Of a DNA stretch of 18,387 nucleotides, positions 8,264 through 14,153 are shown piece after piece. Both the position numbers and the translations under genes were made by a program. The stretch comes from Mycoplasmatota bacterium (lineage in GTDB: Bacteria; Bacillota_I; Bacilli_A; Izemoplasmatales; Izemoplasmataceae), in the NCBI GenBank assembly GCA_030636545.1, contig DAOVWR010000017.1, positions 1-18,387 of the forward strand, written 5' to 3'. The notes below the pieces were generated by a model. That model ran no database searches. It saw only the letters and a list, made by a program, of their open reading frames with translations, and was not told the DNA's origin. Position 1 is the first letter of the stretch. Each line of letters opens with the position of its first letter.

Positions 8264-9139
8264 CTAAATCTTATTTCTTTCAAGCTCGATTTTTTTGAAA
8301 TTTGATCTTCTGTTTAAATATGTTTGTAAGAATTGATAAGCGTTACCTACTATCCAATATAATGCTATCCCTGAAACATCTTTAGCTATCCAAACAAGCA
8401 TTACTACCATAAAATATGACATCATTTTCATCGTTTTTTCTGATTGAGATCCTTGTGAAGATTTATATTTTTGGTTTTGTAGATATTCTGGTTTTTTCAT
8501 TGAGTATCTTTGATATAAAAACATCAATATACCTACTAATGCTGGTAAAATATAGAATTGATCTGCTCCACCTAAATCACTAATCCATAAGAATGAGAAA
8601 TTCAAGTCTGAGAAGTCTCTTACCCCATCCACTATAATATTATCTACCATTCCATCAGATAGAGGAATTCTTCTTACAACTTGGTACATTGCAATGAATA
8701 TCGGCATTTGTAAGAATGGTAATAAACATCCCATAGGGTTAATATTATATTTCTTATAAACTTCTAACGTTTCTGCTTGCATTTTCTTTTGTGCTGTATC
8801 GTCAGTTTTTCCTTGATATTTTTCTTTGATTTTATCTAACTCTGGTTGTGCTTGTTGCATTTTCATAGTCATTGCATTACTTTTTGAGTAAATTGGCCAT
8901 CCTGCAGTTCTAACAATTAGAGTTACAATAATAAGCCCTACAAAGTAATATCCACCTAATTGCATACTAACCCAGTAAGTAAAGTCAGCAATTTGTAAAA
9001 CAATCCATTGAACCCATCCTACTCCACCTTCAATACCAATTGGAGATGAATACATGTCTGCTGAGTTACTACATCCACTTAATAATGCTACAAGTACTAA
9101 TATTGCTACTAATAACTGTATTCTTGTTGAATTTTTCAT
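8264..9139 (-). CDS. yidC: Membrane protein insertase YidC (lipoprotein type, SpoIIIJ/OxaA family)
   Basis: YidC inserts and folds membrane proteins, alone or with SecYEG, in the cytoplasmic membrane. The 291 residues fit the short Gram-positive form lacking the large periplasmic domain of E. coli. A lipoprotein signal peptide spans residues 1-22 with lipobox LLSGC, making Cys23 the predicted lipidated residue. Conserved Arg77 (LIIVTLIVRTAGWPIY) corresponds to the groove arginine of SpoIIIJ. Membrane segments fall near 62-82, 135-157, 195-213, 238-255 and 257-275. A charged cytoplasmic helical hairpin, rich in K, E and Q, lies near 86-132. The YNINPMGCLLPFLQMPIFIAMY motif is well conserved. 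The ATG has GAGGTG at 9145-9150 overlapping the rnpA stop, with a 4-nt intergenic gap. No MifM-like sensor ORF is seen upstream. Confidence 0.96.
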   Translation of the reverse strand: MKNSTRIQLLVAILVLVALLSGCSNSADMYSSPIGIEGGVGWVQWIVLQIADFTYWVSMQLGGYYFVGLIIVTLIVRTAGWPIYSKSNAMTMKMQQAQPELDKIKEKYQGKTDDTAQKKMQAETLEVYKKYNINPMGCLLPFLQMPIFIAMYQVVRRIPLSDGMVDNIIVDGVRDFSDLNFSFLWISDLGGADQFYILPALVGILMFLYQRYSMKKPEYLQNQKYKSSQGSQSEKTMKMMSYFMVVMLVWIAKDVSGIALYWIVGNAYQFLQTYLNRRSNFKKIELERNKI

Positions 9140-9143
9140 TTCG

Positions 9144-9476
9144 TCACCTCAAAATATTTAGTTTTTTTACTAATGATGTTATTGAATTGTTAATTTCGTT
9201 AAAGGAAATTCCTTTAGTCGGTATTCTAACTACAACAAAAACATCAATAATATCAATAATATCAAATTTTGATATTATTTCTCTTACTTGTCTTTTTATT
9301 TTGTTTCTTTCTACGGCATTTCCGTATTTCTTCGAAACACTAACAGCAAATCTAAAATGATTATTAACATGGTTTTCTTTTTTATACACAACAAAGTACT
9401 TATTAGCTCTACTTTGTTTGTGTTTAACGATCATCTCAATCTCACTGCTTTTCTTTACTCTGTACTCTTTTTTCAC
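9144..9476 (-). CDS. rnpA: Ribonuclease P protein component
   Basis: RnpA is the small basic protein subunit of RNase P that helps the catalytic RNA bind pre-tRNA and mature its 5' end. The length of 110 residues is typical. The diagnostic RNA-binding motif RNKIKRQVRE is at residues 57-66, preceded by FRFAVSVSKKYGNAVE. The start codon is GTG (9476-9474), supported by an AGGTGA site four bases upstream, the same core and spacing seen before yidC and dnaN. It follows rpmH after a 105-nt gap that holds a strong inverted repeat, so its expression may be lower than that of rpmH. The RNase P RNA gene is not in this window. Confidence 0.96.
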   Translation of the reverse strand: MKKEYRVKKSSEIEMIVKHKQSRANKYFVVYKKENHVNNHFRFAVSVSKKYGNAVERNKIKRQVREIISKFDIIDIIDVFVVVRIPTKGISFNEINNSITSLVKKLNILR

Positions 9477-9496
9477 TATATCACCTACTATAAATT

Positions 9497-9542
9497 AAAA
9501 ACCACTTGAAAAAATACATATTATTATATTTTTTCAAGTGGT
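9497..9542 (-). terminator. Perfect 16-bp inverted repeat with U-run between rpmH and rnpA (probable attenuating terminator)
   Basis: ACCACTTGAAAAAATA (9501-9516) is the exact reverse complement of 9527-9542, around a 10-nt AT loop. On the minus strand the stem is followed by a short U-run (9500-9497, then AA). The distal genes rnpA-yidC-jag have no obvious promoter of their own downstream of it, so read-through transcription is inferred. Confidence 0.7.
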
Positions 9543-9581
9543 CTCAGGTATTTATATAATATTTATATGATGTTTTAAAGC

Positions 9582-9728
9582 TTATTCATCTGATACAGTT
9601 AATTTTTTACGTCCTTTAAGTCTTCTTCTTGCTAAAACTCTTCTTCCAGTTGGCGAACTCATTCTCACCATAAACCCGTGAGTTTTTGCTCTTTTTCTTT
9701 TATTTGGTTGATATGTTCTCTTTGGCAT
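9582..9728 (-). CDS. rpmH: 50S ribosomal protein L34
   Basis: Translation of the minus strand gives a 48-residue, highly basic protein beginning MPKRTYQPNKRKRAKTHGF and containing GRRVLARRRLKGRKKL, which is unmistakably L34. It is slightly longer than the usual 44-46 residues because of an added Pro near the N-terminus and a TVSDE tail. The ATG at 9728 has a near-perfect TAGGAGGTG ribosome binding site at 9735-9743. It is the first gene of the leftward operon and faces away from dnaA across the origin, the standard layout in many bacteria. High expression is expected from the consensus promoter and ribosome binding site. Confidence 0.97.
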   Translation of the reverse strand: MPKRTYQPNKRKRAKTHGFMVRMSSPTGRRVLARRRLKGRKKLTVSDE

Positions 9729-9771
9729 ATTCAACACCTCCTACATCAATAGTTAAAAACCATGCTATACA

Positions 9772-9800
9772 ATTATATATGCAATAAAAAAATGTGTCAA
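9772..9800 (-). promoter_or_regulatory. rpmH: Consensus SigA promoter of the rpmH operon
   Basis: On the minus strand a perfect TTGACA (9800-9795), a 17-bp spacer and a perfect TATAAT (9777-9772) are present. The predicted start is near 9765, leaving a leader of about 37 nt before the rpmH ATG. It is the strongest promoter in the window. Confidence 0.92.
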
Positions 9801-10091
9801 TACTAATCTCAATTTATTTTTATTTATCATAAATTCTAAAAAGTTATCCACACTAAAAAACGGCTTTATTTCGTGTTTTAACAATATACGAATGTGGAAA
9901 TGTGGATAATGTGGAATTCCCTTGTGTGGAAATGTTACAAGTGGGTTTAAATGGCATGTTAAGGCTATTTTATAATTGTGGAGCAATGTTGTAAAAAGGA
10001 TTACATATTATATTTTTCCACATTTTTTGTGGGAAACTTTATATTTTTTTTATCTAATTTATATGTTATATTTGGGGTGAGATAATTTGAG
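9801..10091. other. oriC: Replication origin region, upstream part (rpmH-dnaA intergenic)
   Basis: This gene-free stretch separates divergent rpmH and dnaA and holds a cluster of DnaA boxes. Perfect boxes are TTATCCACA at 9844-9852 (forward) and TGTGGATAA at 9901-9909 (reverse). Degenerate reverse boxes are TGTGGAAAT at 9893-9901, TGTGGAATT at 9910-9918 and TGTGGAAAT at 9925-9933. A one-mismatch forward box TTTTCCACA is at 10014-10022, and weaker matches lie at 9977-9985 and 10029-10037. The sequence near 10040-10072 is very AT-rich. Genes on either side mostly point outward, away from this point, which supports a bidirectional origin. No protein-coding gene is supported in the interval. Confidence 0.88.
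10064..10072 (+). promoter_or_regulatory. dnaA: Candidate dnaA promoter (extended -10)
   Basis: TGTTATATT forms an extended -10-like element about 26 nt before the dnaA ATG. The expected -35 position is only a T-run, so support is weak. DnaA boxes upstream would fit DnaA autoregulation, but that is inference. Confidence 0.35.
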
Positions 10092-10097
10092 GTGAAC

Positions 10098-11474
10098 ATG
10101 GTGGAAAAATACAATAAAATTTGGGAAGAAATCAAACTGGAATTAGAAAATGATTTAGAAGAAGTGGTGTTTGCAGACATTTTTGAACCTGTAAACACTA
10201 TTTTTAAGGTAGTAAACAATTATATATACATTATAGCACCAAATGAATTTATAAAAAAACGAATTGAAATTCTATATTTAAATAAGATAAATAGATATCT
10301 GAAAGATAAACTAGATGAAGTACATAAATTTAAAATTATGACACAAGAACAAGCTGGAGAGGAACTTTCTGATAATCGAGAATTTTCGATAACCACACCG
10401 GATATAACCATTGAAAATAAATATCTTCAAGGTAATTTGAATCCAAGTTATAATTTTGATAGTTTTGTTGTTGGTAATTCAAATAGATTAGCTTACACTA
10501 GTGCAATCAAAATTGCTGATCAACCAGGAATAGTTGCTAATCCTTTATATATATTTGGTGATGTAGGACTAGGAAAAACCCACCTGATGCAATGTGTTGG
10601 TAACTATATTTTAGAAGGCGACATGAATAAAAAGGTTTTATATGTTAAAACCGATCAATTTGTTGAAGAGTTTGTTAGGTATGCTAGTAAAAAGAGATTT
10701 GATGAATTCAACCAAAAATACCGAGATGTAGACGTTTTATTGGTTGATGATATTCAGTTTTTAGCTAAAAAAGAGAAAACTCAAAAAGAATTCTTTAAAT
10801 TGTTTGAAACATTACATGGATCTCAAAAACAAATTGTAATAACAAGTGATCGTAATGCTAGCGAGCTTAAAGATATCATGGCAAGATTAACTTCTCGTTT
10901 TGAATGGGGAGTAACTGTAGATATTAATAGACCTGCACTTGATTTGAGAATAAAGATTTTGAAAAAGAAATTAACAGCTGAAACATCGGATGCATCTTTG
11001 ATTCCAGATGATGTATTAGAATATATAGCAAGCGTATTTGAAAACAACGTTAGAGAGTTAGAAGGAGCATTAAAAAGAGTGTTGTTTTATTGCACAGCAT
11101 TTAATTTAGATTTTAATGTTAAAAACGCTGAATTAGCTTTAGAAAATCTTGTTAAACCAAGAAATAACGGTAATTTTTTAAGTGAGAATAAAATAAATAA
11201 TGTATTAAGTATTGTAAGTGATTATTATCGCATAACAACGATAGATTTAATATCTAGAAAAAGAACATTTAAGTATGTTTTTCCTAGACAAGTGTCAATG
11301 TATTTAATTAAAACAATATATGATATTCCTTATAAAAAAATAGGAACTTATTATAACAACAGAGATCACTCAACTGTAATGCATTCTGTTGAAAAAATAA
11401 CAAACGAAATAGAAATGAATAAAGATGTTAAAAAAGATGTGGAGAAATTGCGCATAAAATGTGGAGAAAACTAA
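10098..11474 (+). CDS. dnaA: Chromosomal replication initiator protein DnaA
   Basis: DnaA is the AAA+ ATPase that binds DnaA boxes, melts the origin and loads the helicase. From the ATG at 10098 it has 458 residues. The N-terminal domain I (about 1-80) is followed by a short linker. The AAA+ core has Walker A GDVGLGKT (154-161), Walker B LLVDD (214-218), the SRFEWG segment and the NVRELEGAL sensor 2 region. The C-terminal domain IV carries the DNA-binding signature NNRDHSTVMHS (420-430). Start choice is uncertain: GTG at 10092, ATG at 10098 and GTG at 10101 are all in frame behind GAGGTGA. The ATG gives a very short spacing; GTG 10101 would give MEKYNKIW, which aligns well with Bacillus DnaA. 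It is probably transcribed together with dnaN, which also has its own promoter candidate. Confidence 0.97.
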   Translation: MVEKYNKIWEEIKLELENDLEEVVFADIFEPVNTIFKVVNNYIYIIAPNEFIKKRIEILYLNKINRYLKDKLDEVHKFKIMTQEQAGEELSDNREFSITTPDITIENKYLQGNLNPSYNFDSFVVGNSNRLAYTSAIKIADQPGIVANPLYIFGDVGLGKTHLMQCVGNYILEGDMNKKVLYVKTDQFVEEFVRYASKKRFDEFNQKYRDVDVLLVDDIQFLAKKEKTQKEFFKLFETLHGSQKQIVITSDRNASELKDIMARLTSRFEWGVTVDINRPALDLRIKILKKKLTAETSDASLIPDDVLEYIASVFENNVRELEGALKRVLFYCTAFNLDFNVKNAELALENLVKPRNNGNFLSENKINNVLSIVSDYYRITTIDLISRKRTFKYVFPRQVSMYLIKTIYDIPYKKIGTYYNNRDHSTVMHSVEKITNEIEMNKDVKKDVEKLRIKCGEN

Positions 11475-11588
11475 AAATAAAAACACTTAAAACCTAATTA
11501 TATGGTATAATATATGTAGATTTTTGATTGTTTCCACATTTCCACAACACATTAATAACAATAACAAATAAAAACAATAATTAATTAA
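11438..11588. other. oriC: Replication origin region, downstream part: DnaA boxes plus AT-rich candidate unwinding element
   Basis: Two reverse DnaA boxes with one mismatch (TGTGGAGAA at 11438-11446 and 11460-11468) lie inside the dnaA 3' end. Two adjacent forward boxes with two mismatches (11530-11538 and 11538-11546, each ending TTTCCACA) lie in the dnaA-dnaN gap. They are followed by 38 bases (11551-11588) with no G and three C's, in a TAA/CAA triplet rhythm. Boxes beside such a tract resemble the Bacillus incC region, where unwinding occurs downstream of dnaA. Which part of this origin melts is inference. Confidence 0.55.
11503..11511 (+). promoter_or_regulatory. dnaN: Candidate dnaN promoter (extended -10)
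   Basis: TGGTATAAT is an extended -10 with a perfect TATAAT hexamer (11506-11511). The -35 at the right spacing is poor, as often seen with extended -10 promoters. It lies between DnaA boxes, so DnaA binding could affect it. Confidence 0.55.
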
Positions 11589-11599
11589 GAGGTGATTGG

Positions 11600-12724
11600 A
11601 TGAATTTTCAAATTAACAAAGACATTTTACTAAGTAATTTGATAGTTGCTCATAAAGCTTTATCAAATAAAACACCTAATCCTGCTTTACAAGGTATAAA
11701 ACTTGATGTTTTATCAGATCATTTAATTATAACTACTAGTAATTCAGATATTGCTATTAAATTAGTAATAAAAGATACTAGTTTAGTTATTAAAAAACAA
11801 GGATCAGTTTTAATACCAGGTAAATATTTTATTGAGATCATAAGAAAATTAGATGGATTAAAAGTTGTTATATCATCTGTTGTAGATAATATGATTAGAA
11901 TTGAAGCTGATAGATCAGATATTACATTAAATATGATGGACATTGATGATTATCCAGAATTAGAATTTAGTGAAAAAATTAAATCAATAAAAATTAATGT
12001 ACGCACACTAAAAACTATAATTAGACAAACAGCTTTTGCTACTTCTTCTATTGAAAACAGACCAATACTAACAGGTGTTAACTTTAAAATTGATGGAAAT
12101 AAATTAACTGCAATTGCCACGGATAGTTATCGTTTAAGTCAAAAACAAATTGAATTAAGTGAAGTTTATGAACCATTAAATATTATTATTCCAGGGCGTA
12201 GTTTAGATGAATTAATCAAAGTGTTGGAAAATAATAATGAAATGGTAGAACTTCATTTTGATCAATCAAAAATCTTATTTAAATATAGAAGTTTATTATT
12301 CCAATCTCGTTTATTAGAAGGAAATTACCCAGAAACTTCAAAATTAGTTCCAACTGAATTTCCAATTATAATTAAATTTAATAAAGAGAATTTATCTACT
12401 GCAATTGAAAGAGCTAGTTTACTTTCGAGTAGAGATGGAAATAACGCAATTGTTAAATTACAATTAAGACAAGATAATATCGTTGAAATAACTTCAAATA
12501 GTCCAGAAATAGGTAAAGTATTAGAAGAAGTTTATCCAGTTGATGAAATTATTGGAGCGCCAATTAAAATTGCATTTAGCTCAAAATATATCCTAGATGC
12601 TTTAAAAATATTTAATTCGAGTGAAATAACAATTAATTTTACAGGAGAAATAAGACCATTTATAATTAAAGGTGATTATGATGAAAATATGCTTCAATTA
12701 ATATTACCAGTTCGAACAGAATAA
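11600..12724 (+). CDS. dnaN: DNA polymerase III beta subunit (sliding clamp)
   Basis: DnaN dimerises into a ring that tethers the replicative polymerase to DNA and serves as a docking platform for other replication and repair proteins. The 374 residues match the three-domain clamp length. Typical motifs are NPALQGIKLDV (residues 27-37), RPILTGV (154-160), ATDSYRLS (173-180) and the C-terminal MLQLILPVRT that forms part of the peptide-binding pocket. The ATG at 11600 follows AGAGGTGA with four bases of spacing. It sits 125 nt after dnaA in the standard order and ends 3 nt before a strong terminator, so the following yaaA-recF-gyrBA genes form a separate transcription unit. Confidence 0.98.
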   Translation: MNFQINKDILLSNLIVAHKALSNKTPNPALQGIKLDVLSDHLIITTSNSDIAIKLVIKDTSLVIKKQGSVLIPGKYFIEIIRKLDGLKVVISSVVDNMIRIEADRSDITLNMMDIDDYPELEFSEKIKSIKINVRTLKTIIRQTAFATSSIENRPILTGVNFKIDGNKLTAIATDSYRLSQKQIELSEVYEPLNIIIPGRSLDELIKVLENNNEMVELHFDQSKILFKYRSLLFQSRLLEGNYPETSKLVPTEFPIIIKFNKENLSTAIERASLLSSRDGNNAIVKLQLRQDNIVEITSNSPEIGKVLEEVYPVDEIIGAPIKIAFSSKYILDALKIFNSSEITINFTGEIRPFIIKGDYDENMLQLILPVRTE

Positions 12725-12727
12725 ATT

Positions 12728-12751
12728 AAAAAGTCCTTCGGGACTTTTTTT
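12728..12751 (+). terminator. Rho-independent terminator of dnaA-dnaN
   Basis: AAAAAGTCC (12728-12736) and GGACTTTTT flank a UUCG tetraloop (12737-12740) closed by C-G. A T-run runs to 12751. This is a textbook intrinsic terminator. Confidence 0.93.
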
Positions 12752-12774
12752 ATTATATATACACCCTCAAACAC

Positions 12775-12803
12775 TTGTATTATTATTATCTTTATTATAT
12801 AAT
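12775..12803 (+). promoter_or_regulatory. Promoter of the yaaA-recF-gyrB-gyrA unit
   Basis: A -35 TTGTAT (12775-12780), a 17-bp spacer and a perfect -10 TATAAT (12798-12803) follow the dnaN terminator. The predicted start near 12810 leaves a short leader before yaaA. Confidence 0.7.
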
Positions 12804-12837
12804 TAATATAATAATATATATGAAAGAATGTGACCCT

Positions 12838-13050
12838 GTGGAAAAGATAATTATTAGTAGTGAATACATAACATTAGGCCAATTTATTAAGTTTGCAAAT
12901 TTAGTATCATCAGGTGGTATGGCAAAAGCAATTTTGGCAGAAAAAACAATTTATGTTAACGATGTTTTAGAAGCTAGAAGAGGAAAAAAACTATACCCAG
13001 GAGATAAAGTTCTAATTAAAGGAATTGGTACTTATCGAATCGGCAAATAA
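12838..13050 (+). CDS. yaaA: S4-domain RNA-binding protein YaaA/RlbA
   Basis: A small S4-like RNA-binding protein found between dnaN and recF in many Firmicutes. From the GTG at 12838 it has 70 residues, matching the roughly 71-residue Bacillus homologue. It contains the family pattern ITLGQFIKFANLVSSGGMAKAIL, then VNDVLEARRGKKLYPGDKV and IKGIGTY. Its exact role is not well established in the literature; ribosome or RNA association is inferred from the S4 fold. An in-frame ATG at 12820 would add six residues (MKECDP) but lies very close to the predicted transcription start with no ribosome binding site. Neither start has a strong site, so the start is uncertain. Its stop codon overlaps the recF start as TAATG. 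Confidence 0.88.
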   Translation: MEKIIISSEYITLGQFIKFANLVSSGGMAKAILAEKTIYVNDVLEARRGKKLYPGDKVLIKGIGTYRIGK

Positions 13051-14153
13051 TGCAAATTAAAAAACTTGAATTAACTAATTTTAGGAACTATGAAAAATTA
13101 GAGGCCGAGTTTAGTAATCACACTAATATTTTTATTGGAAAAAATGCTCAAGGCAAAACAAGTATATTAGAATCACTCCACATTTTAGGATTAACTAAGT
13201 CGCATAAAGTAAATAAAGATAGAGATGTTATTAAAATAGGCACAGAATACGCTAAAATCAATTCTCTAATCAATTTAAAAGGCAAGGATATAGAATTAGA
13301 TATCATCATCTCATAAATCGGTAAAAAAGCAAAATATAACCAAATAGAGTTAGAGAGATTAAGTGAATACATCGGTATATTAAATGTAGTTATATTTGCT
13401 CCTGAGGATTTAGATTTAATAAAAGGAAATCCTCAAATTAGGAGAAAGTTTCTTGATTTAGAAATAGGACAAATATCTAAACAATACCTTTATTCGTTGG
13501 TCAATTATAAAAAAGTATTAAAACAAAGAAATGACCTACTTAAAGCCATGCAACTCAATAAAAATGAAGACATGATGTTATTAGATATCATCACAGATCA
13601 ACTAATTGGATATCTAGAGGAAGTTGTTTCTCAAAGAGAAGAATTTATAAATAAAATTAACGAATACACTAACAAAATATACAAATATTTATCAAATTCA
13701 GAAGATAATCTTCAAATTAAGTATTTACCAAGCATAAAAACTAACTATAAAAGAGAATTTGTTAATAAATATAAGTATGATATTATCACAGGAACAACAA
13801 ATATAGGAGCACATAGAGATGATATAGAATTTTATTTAAATAGTAATTATATCAAAACACATTCATCTCAAGGTGAAATGAGAAGTTCTGTTTTATCAGT
13901 AAAACTAGCGCTTATAGATTTTATTTATGATTATAAAAAAGATTACCCAATTCTTCTTTTAGATGATGTACTAAGTGAACTAGATGAAGATAGACAAAAC
14001 AATTTAATAGATTATATTCAAAATAAAACACAAAACTTTATCACATCAACAGAAATAAACGGAATTAATTTAAAAAAGATAAATGATTACAAGCTATTTA
14101 CAATTGAAAATGGCTACATTAAGGAGAGTGACAATAATGAATGGAAGTTATGA
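13050..14153 (+). pseudogene. recF: recF, DNA replication and repair SMC-like ATPase, interrupted by one in-frame stop
   Basis: RecF is an ABC/SMC-type ATPase that acts with RecO and RecR to load RecA on gapped DNA. The full frame, ignoring one stop, is 367 codons, the normal length. Walker A GKNAQGKTS (residues 30-38) precedes a TAA at codon 89 (13314-13316). The same frame resumes with GKKAKYN, FAPEDLDLIKGNPQIRRKFLDLEIGQ, an ABC signature SSQGEMRSS (272-280) and Walker B ILLLDDVLSELDE (301-313), and ends in a normal TGA. No frameshift or gap is present, so one substitution (for example AAA Lys to TAA) would explain it. No good restart codon follows; an in-frame TTG occurs only at 13497. Either a recent nonsense mutation or a sequencing or assembly error is possible. 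The start overlaps the yaaA stop; the 3' end overlaps gyrB by 17 nt. Confidence 0.88.

Noticed and set aside
9040..9509. Plus-strand open frames opposite yidC and rnpA
   Set aside because: They lie antisense to well-supported genes, have no recognisable domain, and their Leu/Ile/Phe/Ser-rich composition is what AT-rich antisense frames give.
9919..9945. Small inverted repeat CTTGT/ACAAG within the DnaA box cluster
   Set aside because: Only five paired bases around a degenerate DnaA box in AT-rich sequence; not above chance.
9765..10219. Minus-strand open frames in the origin region and across the dnaA start
   Set aside because: They cover DnaA boxes, the rpmH promoter or dnaA coding sequence, with no ribosome binding site or recognisable similarity.
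12775..12837. Upstream extension of yaaA with a Tyr/Ile-rich N-terminus
   Set aside because: It covers the -35 and -10 elements of the predicted promoter and has no ribosome binding site; the homologous length is reached from the GTG at 12838.
13314..13316. Stop-codon reassignment or programmed read-through as the explanation of the recF TAA
   Set aside because: TAA ends several neighbouring genes normally, and no read-through context or structure is evident. A point mutation or sequence error is simpler.
14083..14136. Upstream extension of gyrB by 18 codons
   Set aside because: It lies inside recF in another frame, while a good AAGGAG site precedes the ATG at 14137, which gives the normal GyrB N-terminus.
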